Shown: in pieces, positions 1 to 8,726 of the stretch | How the letters are laid out: every line of letters starts with the position of its first letter | Numbering within the stretch: position 1 is the first letter of the stretch | Source of the DNA: Neobacillus mesonae | Lineage (GTDB): Bacteria; Bacillota; Bacilli; Bacillales; Cytobacillaceae | DNA: 64,000 bases | Reading direction: 5' to 3' | NCBI RefSeq assembly: GCF_001636315.1 | Contig: NZ_KV440949.1 | Coordinates: 4,854,084 to 4,918,083 of the forward strand | Translations under genes and position numbers: made by a program | The notes under the pieces: generated by a model | What the model saw: only the letters and a program-made list of their open reading frames with translations | What the model was told of the DNA's origin: nothing | Databases searched by the model: none

Positions 1-1
1 T

Positions 2-280
2 AAAGGAAAGCCGATTGCTTATTCATTGGGGAACTTACTGTTTCCTAATTATATTAGAGGTAACACAGCGCAGACAGGTATTTTACACTTAGATATTGAA
101 AATGACCAAATTGAGATGTCTTTTGTCCCGTTTCGAATTTCGCAGGATCAAATTATAAAACAATCCAATTTTGAAAAAAGCAGGGTCTGGAAGGAACTGC
201 AAAATCTTTCCTATGGAGAGCTGGAAATTCAAAACGGTAGAATTAATGACTTAACTTCTGTTACAAATAGCAACGATTAA
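2..280 (+). CDS. CapA-family protein, C-terminal fragment
   Basis: This is the last 92 codons of a gene that enters from the left edge. The frame is open from the first bases and ends with TAA at 278-280. The segment beginning GKPIAYSLGN followed by LLFPNY matches the C-terminal motif of CapA/PgsA-type metallophosphatases, where a YSLGNF-like stretch follows the last metal-binding histidine. These proteins are linked to poly-gamma-glutamate or capsule handling, but many bacilli carry several CapA paralogues with unknown roles. An intrinsic terminator follows directly, so this was the last gene of its unit. The family call is fairly sure; the function is not. Confidence 0.7.
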   Translation, partial: KGKPIAYSLGNLLFPNYIRGNTAQTGILHLDIENDQIEMSFVPFRISQDQIIKQSNFEKSRVWKELQNLSYGELEIQNGRINDLTSVTNSND

Positions 281-285
281 ACTCG

Positions 286-315
286 ACAGAGGAAGAAGGA
301 TCCTCTGTTTTTTTG
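286..315 (+). terminator. Intrinsic terminator after the CapA-like gene
   Basis: ACAGAGGA pairs with TCCTCTGT around a 7-nt loop and is followed by seven T. It lies a few bases after the CapA-like stop codon. Confidence 0.85.
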
Positions 316-519
316 TCGAAAAAAAGATATAGGAAAATAATGTAAGATTAGTCGAAAAAGGTAACAAACATTTATTTACAAAAGATTAAAAAAATTGAAT
401 TGTTTATAAAAATTTTTTAAAAATAACAAAAATTAAACTTTTTGTTAAAATATTTTGCAGGAATTTCAGGGATATTATGAGAATTATAGAAATATGATAG
501 ATTGAAGGAGGGGGTTTGT

Positions 520-999
520 TTGGGTATTAAGGTAGTTGAAAAAGAAGAAATAAAAGTAGTGGGGATTTCCTGGAATGGTTCTTATTCACAATTGGACGTC
601 ATTCCAAGGCTATTCTATTTGATGGAGGAACGTCTCGAGGAAGTCCCTTTTCAGACGAAAGAACCAGTGCTGATTGCTCCGTTCCATAGCCGTGAATCCG
701 AGATTACCTATTATGTAACAACACCGGTTGAAGAGGTTAAAGATATCCCAAAAGGTATGGTCGGTTTTTCGATTCCACGTAAATATTATGTTTGCACCTC
801 ACATAAGGGGAGCCTTAAGGAGATTGAACATACATATCGCAGGCTGCATGCATGGATGGAAGATTATGGGTACGAACAGGACCATCAAGCACTTAGTCTT
901 GAAATCTACAAAGAAGAGCATAAATGGCAAAATGCTGTGGGAGATCTTCATTTTGATATCTATTTGCCGGTAAAAACCTATAAAACACAAGCATATTAG
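520..999 (+). CDS. GyrI-like / AraC-type effector-binding domain protein
   Basis: A 159-residue protein that looks like a stand-alone GyrI-like (AraC effector-binding, SOUL/GyrI fold) small-molecule-binding domain. The N-terminal beta strand with GIKVVEKEEIKVVGI, the central YYVTTPVEEV region and the FDIYLPVK ending are typical. There is no DNA-binding helix-turn-helix, so it probably binds a ligand or drug without acting as a regulator itself. The start is set at a TTG (520) eight bases after AAGGAGGGGG at 505-514; an upstream in-frame TTG at 502 would lie before that ribosome binding site. It is monocistronic, between a terminator and the FMN riboswitch. The ligand is unknown. Confidence 0.7.
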   Translation: MGIKVVEKEEIKVVGISWNGSYSQLDVIPRLFYLMEERLEEVPFQTKEPVLIAPFHSRESEITYYVTTPVEEVKDIPKGMVGFSIPRKYYVCTSHKGSLKEIEHTYRRLHAWMEDYGYEQDHQALSLEIYKEEHKWQNAVGDLHFDIYLPVKTYKTQAY

Positions 1000-1094
1000 G
1001 GAAGTGCATACTTCTCTTTTTTATATAAATAGAGCATGCCATTTCCCTTTTTAAATTATTTTCTGTATAATAAATATTATTTCAATTGAATATT

Positions 1095-1232
1095 CCTTCG
1101 GGGCAAGGTGAAAGTCCTTACCGGCGGTGATGAAGCTGAGGCTTCTTAGTCCGTGACCCGGTTAACAATTTGTTAAACGGTGGATCTGGTGAAACTCCAG
1201 GGCCGACAGTTACAGTCTGGATGGGAGAAGGA
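1095..1232 (+). promoter_or_regulatory. FMN riboswitch (RFN element)
   Basis: The RNA starts with GGGGCAAGGTGAAAGTCC and continues with the conserved ACCGGCGGTGAT, GAGTCCGTGACCCG-like, GGTGAAACTCC and GCCGACAGT blocks. It ends in GGATGGGAGAAGG. These are the hallmark segments of the six-helix FMN aptamer that represses riboflavin synthesis genes when FMN is bound. It sits 123 bp before ribD. A probable TATAAT -10 box lies at 1066-1071. A hairpin-forming stretch (GGTTTAA..TTAAACC, about 1242-1277) lies between aptamer and terminator and could act as the antiterminator arm. Confidence 0.97.
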
Positions 1233-1300
1233 AAAGTGCAGGTTTAATCCAAGGGAAAAATTCCCTGTGTTTAAACCTTATTTTCCTATTGTCTTTTATT

Positions 1301-1333
1301 GGGCCCTGAATAAATATTCAGAGCCCTTTTTAC
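1301..1333 (+). terminator. Riboswitch-controlled terminator before ribD
   Basis: GGGCCCTGAA pairs with TTCAGAGCCC (one mismatch) around TAAATA and is followed by a T run. It lies between the FMN aptamer and ribD, as expected for the off state of the switch. Confidence 0.85.
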
Positions 1334-1355
1334 GTTTTTAGAAGGAGAAAAAATA

Positions 1356-2438
1356 ATGAATGATGTGTACTACATGAATTTTGCTTTAAACCTTGCCAGA
1401 GGGGCAGCCGGGCAAACTTCACCAAACCCGGTTGTCGGGGCGGTGCTGGTTAAGGACAATCAAATCATTGGCATGGGTGCCCATCTAAAAGCCGGGGAGC
1501 CTCATGCGGAGGTCCATGCCATCCGAATGGCTGGCGAGAAAGTACAAGATTCGACCTTGTACGTTACACTGGAGCCCTGCAGCCATTATGGAAAAACACC
1601 GCCGTGCTCGGATTTAGTGATTAAATCGGGAATTAAAAAAGTATTCGTCGCAACAACGGATCCCAATCCGCGGGTGTCCGGAACAGGAATTGAACGAATG
1701 AAAAAGGCCGGAATTGAGGTTGAAACAGGTCTGCTTGAGGAGAAAGCGAGGGAGGTCAATAAAGTCTTTTTCTATAACATTCAAACGGGACTGCCCTTCG
1801 TAACATTGAAATCAGCTGTTAGTTTAGACGGAAAAACGGCGACGGTAACAGGTGACAGCATGTGGATAACCGGAGAGGAAGCGAGAGCGGATGTACACCA
1901 ATTTCGGCATGAGCATGACGCTATTTTAGTTGGGGTGAATACGGTCATCACAGATAATCCATCCTTAACGACGAGGCTTCCAAATGGCGGGAAAAATCCA
2001 ATCAGAATTGTGCTTGATACCCATCTTAGAACGCCGGAAAAGGCAAAAATAATAACAGACAATGAAGCGCCAACATGGATTATAACAGGTTCCAATGCGG
2101 ACTCTGATAAAGAAGCTGCCTTTCGTAATGCCGGAGTTGAAATTATAAAACTGAACACTCCGTCCATTTCCATTAAAGGAATACTAAAAGTGTTGGCTGA
2201 GCGCGGAATTACTTCACTTTTTGTGGAGGGCGGCGCAGAAGTGCACGGAAGCTTTTTAAAGGAGCGCGCTTTTCAGCAAATCATTACCTACATCGCCCCG
2301 AAGTTAATTGGAGGCAAGCTCGCTCCAGCCTCATTTGGCGGTGCAGGGTTTGATACAATGGCTGAGGTGCCGGGGTTACATTTCAAACAGGTTGATCTTA
2401 TTGGCAAAGATGTAAGAATTATTGCGGAGCCAAGATAA
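1356..2438 (+). CDS. ribD: Bifunctional pyrimidine deaminase/reductase RibD
   Basis: RibD carries out two steps of riboflavin synthesis: deamination of the diaminopyrimidine made from GTP, then reduction of its ribosyl side chain with NADPH. The 360-residue length is normal for Bacillus. The N-terminal cytidine-deaminase-like domain (about 1-145) carries HAE at 50-52 and the zinc ligands Cys75 and Cys84 in a PCSHYGKTPPC motif. The C-terminal domain (about 146-360) is the dihydrofolate-reductase-like part. The gene starts the rib operon and has AGAAGGAGA just before its ATG. Expression is expected to fall when FMN is high. Confidence 0.97.
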   Translation: MNDVYYMNFALNLARGAAGQTSPNPVVGAVLVKDNQIIGMGAHLKAGEPHAEVHAIRMAGEKVQDSTLYVTLEPCSHYGKTPPCSDLVIKSGIKKVFVATTDPNPRVSGTGIERMKKAGIEVETGLLEEKAREVNKVFFYNIQTGLPFVTLKSAVSLDGKTATVTGDSMWITGEEARADVHQFRHEHDAILVGVNTVITDNPSLTTRLPNGGKNPIRIVLDTHLRTPEKAKIITDNEAPTWIITGSNADSDKEAAFRNAGVEIIKLNTPSISIKGILKVLAERGITSLFVEGGAEVHGSFLKERAFQQIITYIAPKLIGGKLAPASFGGAGFDTMAEVPGLHFKQVDLIGKDVRIIAEPR

Positions 2439-2450
2439 GGGGTATGGATT

Positions 2451-3110
2451 ATGTTTACCGGAATTATTGAAGAAATTGGAACCATAGCCAATATGAAGCG
2501 AACAGGTGAATCCTTTGTTCTAACCATTGAAGCGAAGAAAATTCTTGAAGATGTTCATCTTGGCGACAGTATTGCAGTAAATGGCGTGTGTTTGACGGTA
2601 ACATCTTTCACATCGTACCAATTTACCGTCGATGTCATGCCCGAGACGGTCAAAGCGACGAGTTTAAAGGATTTGAAGCGTGGTTCTAGAGTCAATGTTG
2701 AGCGGGCAATGGCAGCAGGCGGCAGGTTCGGCGGTCATTTTGTTTCTGGACATATTGACGGAACCGGTGTGATTAAGGGCAAAAAGGCATTTGAAAACGC
2801 AGTCTATTATGAAATTGAGGCTGCCCCAGAGATGATGCGATACATCATTCTTAAAGGCTCAATTGCTGTGGATGGGACAAGTCTGACTGTGTTCGCGGTG
2901 ACAGAAAAAAGCTTTACGCTGTCACTGATTCCCCACACATTAGCGGAAACCGTCCTAGGGTTTAAGGGTCCTGGTGATATTGTCAATCTTGAGTGCGATA
3001 TGATTGGAAAATATGTCGGCCATTTTTTCAGGCAGCTTCAAAATGAACAACAGCCTGCAGCCAAAAATGGCATTTCAGCGCAATTTTTACAAGAAAATGG
3101 ATTTCTATAA
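2451..3110 (+). CDS. ribE: Riboflavin synthase alpha subunit
   Basis: This enzyme disproportionates two molecules of 6,7-dimethyl-8-ribityllumazine into riboflavin and the diaminopyrimidine. The 219-residue protein has the diagnostic MFTGIIEEIG start and two internally repeated lumazine-binding domains. The first is about 1-97 with GVCLTV; the second is about 98-195 with GHIDGTG and DGTSLTV. It lies 12 bp after ribD and is probably co-translated from the same FMN-controlled message. The extension after residue 195 is short and polar, as in other bacilli. In some naming schemes this gene is ribC. Confidence 0.97.
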   Translation: MFTGIIEEIGTIANMKRTGESFVLTIEAKKILEDVHLGDSIAVNGVCLTVTSFTSYQFTVDVMPETVKATSLKDLKRGSRVNVERAMAAGGRFGGHFVSGHIDGTGVIKGKKAFENAVYYEIEAAPEMMRYIILKGSIAVDGTSLTVFAVTEKSFTLSLIPHTLAETVLGFKGPGDIVNLECDMIGKYVGHFFRQLQNEQQPAAKNGISAQFLQENGFL

Positions 3111-3150
3111 TCGCTAAGTACCAAACTTATAATAAAGGAGTGAGGTAAAG

Positions 3151-4344
3151 ATGTTTGATACGATCGATGAAGCAATTGCTGATTTAAAAGCGGGAAAGGT
3201 TATTATTGTGTGTGATGATGAAGACCGCGAAAATGAAGGGGATTTTGTCGTATTGGCTGAAAAAGCAACCCCTGATGTGATTAATCTGATGGCTACTCAT
3301 GGCAGAGGACTTATTTGCGTCCCTATTGAAGAAGATCTAGCCCACAAGCTGGACTTGCTGCCGATGGTCGCGATTAATACAGACTCACATGGGACAGCGT
3401 TTACCGTCAGTATTGATCATAAATTTACCACAACAGGCATTTCAGCATATGAAAGGTCAGCAACTGTCCTAAGTATGTTAGATCCGGATGCCAAACCGGA
3501 TGATTTCAAACGCCCGGGACATATCTTTCCGCTGGTTGCTAAAAAAGGCGGCGTTCTTCGCAGGACAGGACATACAGAAGCGGCAGTTGATTTTGCAAAA
3601 ATTTGCGGTGCTAAGCCGGCGGGTGTGATATGCGAAATTATGAACGATGATGGGACAATGGCCCGAGTTCCCCAGCTTCGCAAAATTGCTGATAAGCTTA
3701 ACTTAAAATTGGTAACCATTAAGGACCTAATTGAATACCGCAACAAAAAGGATAAATTGGTGAAGCGCGAAGTGGAAATCAAGCTGCCAACGGAATTTGG
3801 CGATTTTAAAGCAATTGGCTATTCCAATTTAGTGGATGATAAGGAGCATGTAGCCTTGGTTAAAGGGGAAATAGACCCGGAAAAGCCAATTCTGGTAAGG
3901 GTCCATTCCGAGTGTTTAACCGGAGATGTGTTTGGTTCCTACCGATGTGATTGCGGTCCGCAGCTCCATGCCGCATTGTCGCAGATGGAACAGGCTGGTA
4001 ATGGAGTACTGTTATATATGCGTCAAGAAGGGCGCGGTATCGGGCTGCTCAATAAATTAAAGGCGTATAAGCTTCAGGAGCAGGGCTACGATACAGTCGA
4101 AGCAAACGAACAGCTCGGCTTTAAGGCGGATTTACGGGATTATGGGATCGGTGCGCAGATCTTAAAGGATTTGGGAGTACGAAAAATGATGCTGTTAACG
4201 AACAATCCGCGCAAAATCAAGGGACTTAGAGGTTATGACCTAGAGGTTGTTGAAAGAGTACCACTGCAAATGGAAATAAGAGCGGAAAATGAGAAATATT
4301 TGCGGACAAAGCATGATAAACTGGGGCATATGCTCCATTACTAA
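3151..4344 (+). CDS. ribBA: Bifunctional DHBP synthase / GTP cyclohydrolase II
   Basis: RibBA feeds both branches of riboflavin synthesis. The N-terminal domain (about 1-200) makes 3,4-dihydroxy-2-butanone 4-phosphate from ribulose 5-phosphate and shows the acidic [10 protein letters not shown] motif at 23-32. The C-terminal domain (about 205-397) opens GTP and shows the zinc-binding cysteine cluster in FGSYRCDCG plus the RQEGRGIGL motif. The 397-residue length is that of Bacillus RibA/RibBA. A good AAAGGAGTGAGG site precedes the ATG. It is the third gene of the rib operon. Confidence 0.97.
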   Translation: MFDTIDEAIADLKAGKVIIVCDDEDRENEGDFVVLAEKATPDVINLMATHGRGLICVPIEEDLAHKLDLLPMVAINTDSHGTAFTVSIDHKFTTTGISAYERSATVLSMLDPDAKPDDFKRPGHIFPLVAKKGGVLRRTGHTEAAVDFAKICGAKPAGVICEIMNDDGTMARVPQLRKIADKLNLKLVTIKDLIEYRNKKDKLVKREVEIKLPTEFGDFKAIGYSNLVDDKEHVALVKGEIDPEKPILVRVHSECLTGDVFGSYRCDCGPQLHAALSQMEQAGNGVLLYMRQEGRGIGLLNKLKAYKLQEQGYDTVEANEQLGFKADLRDYGIGAQILKDLGVRKMMLLTNNPRKIKGLRGYDLEVVERVPLQMEIRAENEKYLRTKHDKLGHMLHY

Positions 4345-4361
4345 TAACTGGGGGTAAAATC

Positions 4362-4832
4362 ATGGGACATATTTTTGAAGGAAATTTAGTTGGAACAGGC
4401 TTAAAAGTCGGAATCGTTGTTGGTCGTTTTAATGAGTTTATTACAAGCAAATTATTGGGCGGGGCAGAGGATGCCTTAAAAAGACATGGTGTTAATGAAA
4501 CAGATGTAGATGTTGCATGGGTGCCTGGAGCGTTTGAAATTCCGTTGATTGCCCAAAAAATGGCGGAAAGCGGAAAATACGATGCGGTAATTACGCTAGG
4601 TACAGTAATTCGCGGTTCAACACCACACTTCGATTATGTCTGTAATGAAGCAGCAAAAGGAGTTTCTGCTACTTCATTAAAAAGCGGCATTCCAGTAATC
4701 TTTGGTGTATTGACGACTGATTCGATTGAACAGGCAATCGAACGCGCAGGCACAAAGGCTGGAAACAAAGGCTGGGAAGCGGCTTCAGCAGCAATTGAAA
4801 TGGCGAATTTGTGCAGAAATTTGGCACAATAA
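4362..4832 (+). CDS. ribH: 6,7-dimethyl-8-ribityllumazine synthase
   Basis: RibH condenses the pyrimidine from RibD with dihydroxybutanone phosphate from RibBA to give the lumazine substrate of riboflavin synthase. In bacilli it forms a 60-subunit capsid that can enclose the alpha subunit. The 156-residue protein has the expected [14 protein letters not shown] and GSTPHFDYV motifs; the last contains the catalytic histidine. It closes the rib operon 17 bp after ribBA. A short hairpin follows (ACAAAAG/CTTTTGT, about 4840-4855), but it lacks a clear T tract. Confidence 0.97.
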   Translation: MGHIFEGNLVGTGLKVGIVVGRFNEFITSKLLGGAEDALKRHGVNETDVDVAWVPGAFEIPLIAQKMAESGKYDAVITLGTVIRGSTPHFDYVCNEAAKGVSATSLKSGIPVIFGVLTTDSIEQAIERAGTKAGNKGWEAASAAIEMANLCRNLAQ

Positions 4833-4865
4833 GACAACAAAAGAAAGCTTTTGTCGAAAAAGTCA

Positions 4866-4894
4866 TATACAAATCTACTAACATTTTCTATAAT
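4866..4894 (+). promoter_or_regulatory. Probable sigma-A promoter of the corrinoid operon
   Basis: TATACA at 4866-4871 and a perfect TATAAT at 4889-4894 are 17 bp apart. Transcription would begin near 4901, some twenty bases before the cobalamin aptamer. Confidence 0.55.
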
Positions 4895-4921
4895 GAAATA
4901 GACAAAAAATATTTAAAACGA

Positions 4922-5090
4922 ACATAGGTGCTTAAAAATCTGTTAAAAGGATTTTTAGCTTAAAAGGGAAGTTTGGTGAAAAGCCAACGCGGTCCCGCCA
5001 CTGTAATTGGGAGCACCCTATACAATGTCACTGTCGATGGATGGGAAGACATAGGATGCGATGACCAAAAGCCAGGAGACCTGCCTATTT
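4922..5090 (+). promoter_or_regulatory. Cobalamin (AdoCbl) riboswitch
   Basis: The element holds the B12 box GCCACTG (4988-4994). Upstream of it are AAAAGGGAA and TGGTGAAAAGCCAACGCGG. It ends with GACCAAAAGCCAGGAGACC and CTGCC. P1 can be drawn as ATAGG (4924-4928) with CCTAT (5084-5088). The layout is that of a class-I AdoCbl riboswitch. It precedes a corrinoid import and salvage operon and should switch it off when adenosylcobalamin is plentiful, acting through the terminator at 5181-5210. Confidence 0.96.
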
Positions 5091-5180
5091 CAAATGCGCC
5101 AAGAAACCTACGAGGATAGGGAGGTGTGGAAGACTAGACGGCTTTTACTTTTATTATGGTAAATGAATCTACTCATACCA

Positions 5181-5210
5181 ACATCCTCTTAATTTGGGGA
5201 TGTTTTTTTT
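5181..5210 (+). terminator. Riboswitch terminator before btuF
   Basis: ACATCC pairs with GGATGT around an 11-nt loop and is followed by eight T. It stands between the B12 aptamer and btuF. Confidence 0.85.
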
Positions 5211-5267
5211 CGTTTAGCTGGCGAAGGACGTATTTTTTGTTACATTATGAGAAAGCAGGTTGGAAAC

Positions 5268-6233
5268 ATGAAGAAATTGTATTCGCTGTTGTTCGCACTC
5301 ATGTTAATTGTGGGAGCATTAGCGGGATGTGCTGAAAAGAAAGAACAAAGTAAAGAAGAAAACAAAACAAATGTTGAAACCAAAACGGAACAAGCTGAGT
5401 TTCCGGTAACCGTTAAAGATGCCTTAAATCAAGATGTTGTCATCGATAAGAAACCGGAAAGAATCGTATCGTTAATGCCAAGTAACACCGAAATTGCCTA
5501 TGCATTAGGCCTAGGCAAGGAAGTCGTCGGTGTTTCTGATTTTGATAATTATCCGGAAGACGTAACGAAGAAAGAAAAAATTGGCGGCCAGGAAATTAAT
5601 CTTGAAAAAATTATTTCGTTAAAGCCGAATTTAGTATTGGCACACGCATCTTCCGCCCATAACTCGGAAGCAGGACTTAAGCAGTTAAAGGATGCCGGCA
5701 TTTCCGTGTTAATTGTCAATGACGCGCAAAATTTTGACCAAGTATATGATTCGATTTTAATGGTTGGGAAAGCTGCAGGCGAAACAAAGAAAGCGGAAGA
5801 GCTTGTAGCAGAAATGAAGAAAAAATTAGATGAAATTAAAACGAAGGTAGCTGGAATCAAAGATAAGAAGAAAGTATTTGTTGAAGTATCACCTGCTCCA
5901 GACATTTATTCACCAGGAAACAATACATTCATGAATGAAATGTTAACAACAATTAACGCTGAAAACATTACAAGTGATTTAGACGGCTGGGCAAAGGTTG
6001 ATCAAGAAGCCATGATTAAACGTAATCCAGATGTTATTCTGACTACATACGGCTACTATGTGAAAAATCCAGTCGAGCAAGTATTATCAAGAAAAGGCTG
6101 GGAGAATGTAACTGCTGTAAAAAATAAGCAAGTAATCGATGTTGATTCTGACCGTGTGACCCGTTCAGGTCCAAGAATCATCGAAGGAGTAGAGGATCTT
6201 GCTAAGGCCATCTATCCGGAAGTTTTTAAATAA
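5268..6233 (+). CDS. btuF: Corrinoid-binding lipoprotein of an ABC importer
   Basis: BtuF-type solute receptor that captures vitamin B12 or cobinamide outside the membrane and hands it to BtuC. The preferred start (ATG 5268) gives a 321-residue precursor with a signal peptide and the lipobox LAGC (Cys21). A Lys/Glu-rich linker follows, then a periplasmic-binding-protein class III fold starting near DALNQDVVIDKKPERIVSLMP. Motifs such as SNTEIAYALGLG and TRSGPRI near the end fit the BtuF/FecB family. An in-frame ATG at 5247 is less likely because it would prolong the n-region. First gene of the B12-controlled operon. Confidence 0.92.
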   Translation: MKKLYSLLFALMLIVGALAGCAEKKEQSKEENKTNVETKTEQAEFPVTVKDALNQDVVIDKKPERIVSLMPSNTEIAYALGLGKEVVGVSDFDNYPEDVTKKEKIGGQEINLEKIISLKPNLVLAHASSAHNSEAGLKQLKDAGISVLIVNDAQNFDQVYDSILMVGKAAGETKKAEELVAEMKKKLDEIKTKVAGIKDKKKVFVEVSPAPDIYSPGNNTFMNEMLTTINAENITSDLDGWAKVDQEAMIKRNPDVILTTYGYYVKNPVEQVLSRKGWENVTAVKNKQVIDVDSDRVTRSGPRIIEGVEDLAKAIYPEVFK

Positions 6234-7257
6234 TAAATTCGCTGCCTATAGTGCAGCCGGAATATTTTTATTCATTTCGATATTATTGGGAATTGGCATT
6301 GGCACCGTTTCAGTGCCAGTTCCCATTATTTTAAAAATTATTGGGGCTAAATTATTTGGTATTTCGTTTGATGATATTGAACCGATGTATAAAAGTATCG
6401 TTCTCAATATCCGCCTTCCAAGAGTGGTCTTATCAGGTCTTGTCGGGGCGTCGCTTGCGATTGCTGGGGCTGCCTTTCAAGGACTGCTACGCAACCCGTT
6501 GGCTGATCCGTATACATTAGGTGTATCGTCAGGGGCATCTGTTGGGGCGGTCATTACGTTATTTTTTAAACTGTCGATTCCTTTTATTGGCTTTTTTACA
6601 TTGCCATTATTAAGTATTCTTTTTTCCTTTATCACAATTTTTTGTGTCCTGACGTTTGCCCGTAAAATAGAGCGCTCAATGAGGGTCGAGACGATCATTT
6701 TAACCGGAATTATTTTCAGCTCCTTTTTGGGAGCATTGATTTCGCTGATGATTGCGTTAACAGGTGATGAACTGCGGCAAATTATCGGCTGGCTGCTCGG
6801 CAGTGTCTCGATGCGCGGCTGGGAATATATTAAGATTATCCTGCCATTTTTTATCATTGGCTCAGGAATTCTTCTTTTAAATGCCAAAGAACTAAATGCC
6901 ATGTCATTCGGTGAGGAACGGGCACACCATTTGGGAGTCAACGTCCAAAAAAGAAAACTGGTCGTCTTGACTGCTGGTTCGATCTTAACAGGGGCGGCAG
7001 TGGCGGTGTCAGGCACCATCGGTTTTGTTGGTTTGGTGATACCGCATTTAGCAAGAATTGTTTGGGGACCGGATCATAAGCACTTGCTGCCATTATCGAT
7101 TTTAATTGGAAGCGGCTTTTTAATTCTAGCTGATTTAATTTCAAGGACGATTATCTCACCGACGGAACTGCCAATCGGCGTTATTACGGCATTAATTGGC
7201 GCGCCCGTATTTGCAGTTATTCTATTACAAAGAAAAAGAGTGGAAAGAAGTGGTTAG
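6199..7257 (+). CDS. btuC: Corrinoid ABC transporter permease (FecCD family)
   Basis: A 352-residue integral membrane protein of the BtuC/FecCD family, expected to have about ten membrane helices. Family motifs include LNIRLPRVVLSGLVGASLA, GLLRNPLADPYTLGVSSGAS and GFVGLVIPHLAR. A GAAGGAG at 6184-6190 stands eight bases before a TTG at 6199, inside the end of btuF. That start was chosen because no ATG or other good site lies between it and the first membrane helix. The 35-bp overlap with btuF suggests translational coupling. It pairs with the ATPase encoded next. Confidence 0.92.
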   Translation: MLRPSIRKFLNNKFAAYSAAGIFLFISILLGIGIGTVSVPVPIILKIIGAKLFGISFDDIEPMYKSIVLNIRLPRVVLSGLVGASLAIAGAAFQGLLRNPLADPYTLGVSSGASVGAVITLFFKLSIPFIGFFTLPLLSILFSFITIFCVLTFARKIERSMRVETIILTGIIFSSFLGALISLMIALTGDELRQIIGWLLGSVSMRGWEYIKIILPFFIIGSGILLLNAKELNAMSFGEERAHHLGVNVQKRKLVVLTAGSILTGAAVAVSGTIGFVGLVIPHLARIVWGPDHKHLLPLSILIGSGFLILADLISRTIISPTELPIGVITALIGAPVFAVILLQRKRVERSG

Positions 7258-7259
7258 GG

Positions 7260-8726
7260 ATGCTTAGTGTTCAAAACGTCTCGGGTGGATATTCGGGTGA
7301 ACCAGTAGTAAAAAATATTTCATTCAGTGTTCAAAAAGGCGAACTGTTCGGCATCCTTGGTCCCAATGGCAGCGGGAAGACGACACTGTTAAAAATGCTT
7401 AGCGGCATCCTGCCAATCAAGCAAGGTGAGATACTTATCGGGGGCAAAAGGCTTGATGCATATAACTCAAAACAGCTGGCGCAAAAGGTAGCCGTGCTTT
7501 CGCAGCATTCCTCACAGTCATTTTCCTATAGTGTAAAAGAAACGGTATCCCTTGGCAGGTATGCCCATCAAAAGGGCTTGTTTCAGACTTGGAGTCAGGA
7601 GGATGAAAATGTTGTCCAACGAGTGATGAAACAGATTGGTGTGTCCTCATTTCAGGATAAAAACATTCAGGAATTATCAGGCGGCGAAAGGCAAAGGGTG
7701 TTTCTTGCGCAGGCGTTAGCACAAGAACCGGAAATTTTGTTGCTGGATGAACCGACGAATCATCTTGATTTATCCTATCAAAAGGAATTACTGGATTTAT
7801 TAAAAGAATGGACGACAGAAAATGGACTGACGGTAGTATCGATTTTTCATGATTTAAATCTTGCCGGCCTTTATTGCGACCGCCTGCTCCTGCTTGAAAA
7901 AGGGGTCATTAAAATCAATCACGTTCCGAATGAGGTACTGCGTGAAGAAACCATTCGCGAGGTGTATCAAACAAATATCCAGAAGCATCCGCATCCAAAA
8001 GTAGCCGCTCCCCAAATGGTGCTTCTGCCCGAAATTCAAGGACAGAACAATTCAGAATGTATTCATGAATCATTACTGCAGCAATCAGATGAAGTCATAT
8101 CTTTAAGATCGTCAATCCCTTTACGTACCATGTCATCAGGAGTAATTGGGGCTGGAACTGGCTGGCATCAAACATTTGTTAACCGCCATGTGAGCAAAGA
8201 TTATGACTGCACCGACCACCGTTCAGAAATGGCGGAATTCCTGCGAGCTAGAGGGTTTGAACCATCCGAAACTGTCGGTATGATGACTGCGGTAAGATTA
8301 GAGGATGTCGACTATGGGATGTACGAAGCCGACGAATTTTCCCTTTTTGTAGTCGTAACTGCAGGAGTCGGAAATGCCGTAGATGCCTCAAGAAGTGAAA
8401 AGCATAGATTGGAAATGGTGCCTGGCACTATCAATACCTGGGTTTTTGTCAATAGTGAATTGAGTGAAGAAGCGTTTATTCAGAGTATAATGACTGCAAC
8501 GGAAGCAAAGGTTAAGGCATTGCATGATCTAGCGGTTACGGATGAGATAACAGGGACGATTGCTACTGGGACTTCGACCGACAGTATTTTAATCGCCGCA
8601 ACACAAAGTGGAAAGCTCTTGGATTATGCCGGAACGATTACTCCGCTAGGGAAATTAATTGGTAAAGCTGTGTATCAATGTACAACGAATGCTGTTCGAA
8701 AATCACGAAAGAGGAAAAAGTCGTGA
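7260..8726 (+). CDS. btuD-cbiZ: Fused corrinoid ABC ATPase and adenosylcobinamide amidohydrolase (BtuD-CbiZ)
   Basis: This 488-residue protein joins two activities. Residues about 1-250 are an ABC ATPase for the BtuFC importer, with Walker A GPNGSGKTT at 34-42, signature LSGGERQRV near 140 and Walker B ILLLDEP. Residues about 270-488 match CbiZ, which cuts the aminopropanol arm from adenosylcobinamide to release cobyric acid; typical stretches are SSGVIGAGTGWHQTFVNRHV, VTAGVGNA and TIATGTSTDS. Importer and remodelling enzyme are thus tied together at the membrane. Similar fusions are known in bacilli. The frame runs through the junction without interruption. Confidence 0.92.
   Translation: MLSVQNVSGGYSGEPVVKNISFSVQKGELFGILGPNGSGKTTLLKMLSGILPIKQGEILIGGKRLDAYNSKQLAQKVAVLSQHSSQSFSYSVKETVSLGRYAHQKGLFQTWSQEDENVVQRVMKQIGVSSFQDKNIQELSGGERQRVFLAQALAQEPEILLLDEPTNHLDLSYQKELLDLLKEWTTENGLTVVSIFHDLNLAGLYCDRLLLLEKGVIKINHVPNEVLREETIREVYQTNIQKHPHPKVAAPQMVLLPEIQGQNNSECIHESLLQQSDEVISLRSSIPLRTMSSGVIGAGTGWHQTFVNRHVSKDYDCTDHRSEMAEFLRARGFEPSETVGMMTAVRLEDVDYGMYEADEFSLFVVVTAGVGNAVDASRSEKHRLEMVPGTINTWVFVNSELSEEAFIQSIMTATEAKVKALHDLAVTDEITGTIATGTSTDSILIAATQSGKLLDYAGTITPLGKLIGKAVYQCTTNAVRKSRKRKKS

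Noticed and set aside
7260-8726. Possible frameshift or assembly error joining btuD and cbiZ
   Set aside because: The frame is continuous with a long linker and normal codon use; such fusions are known in bacilli.
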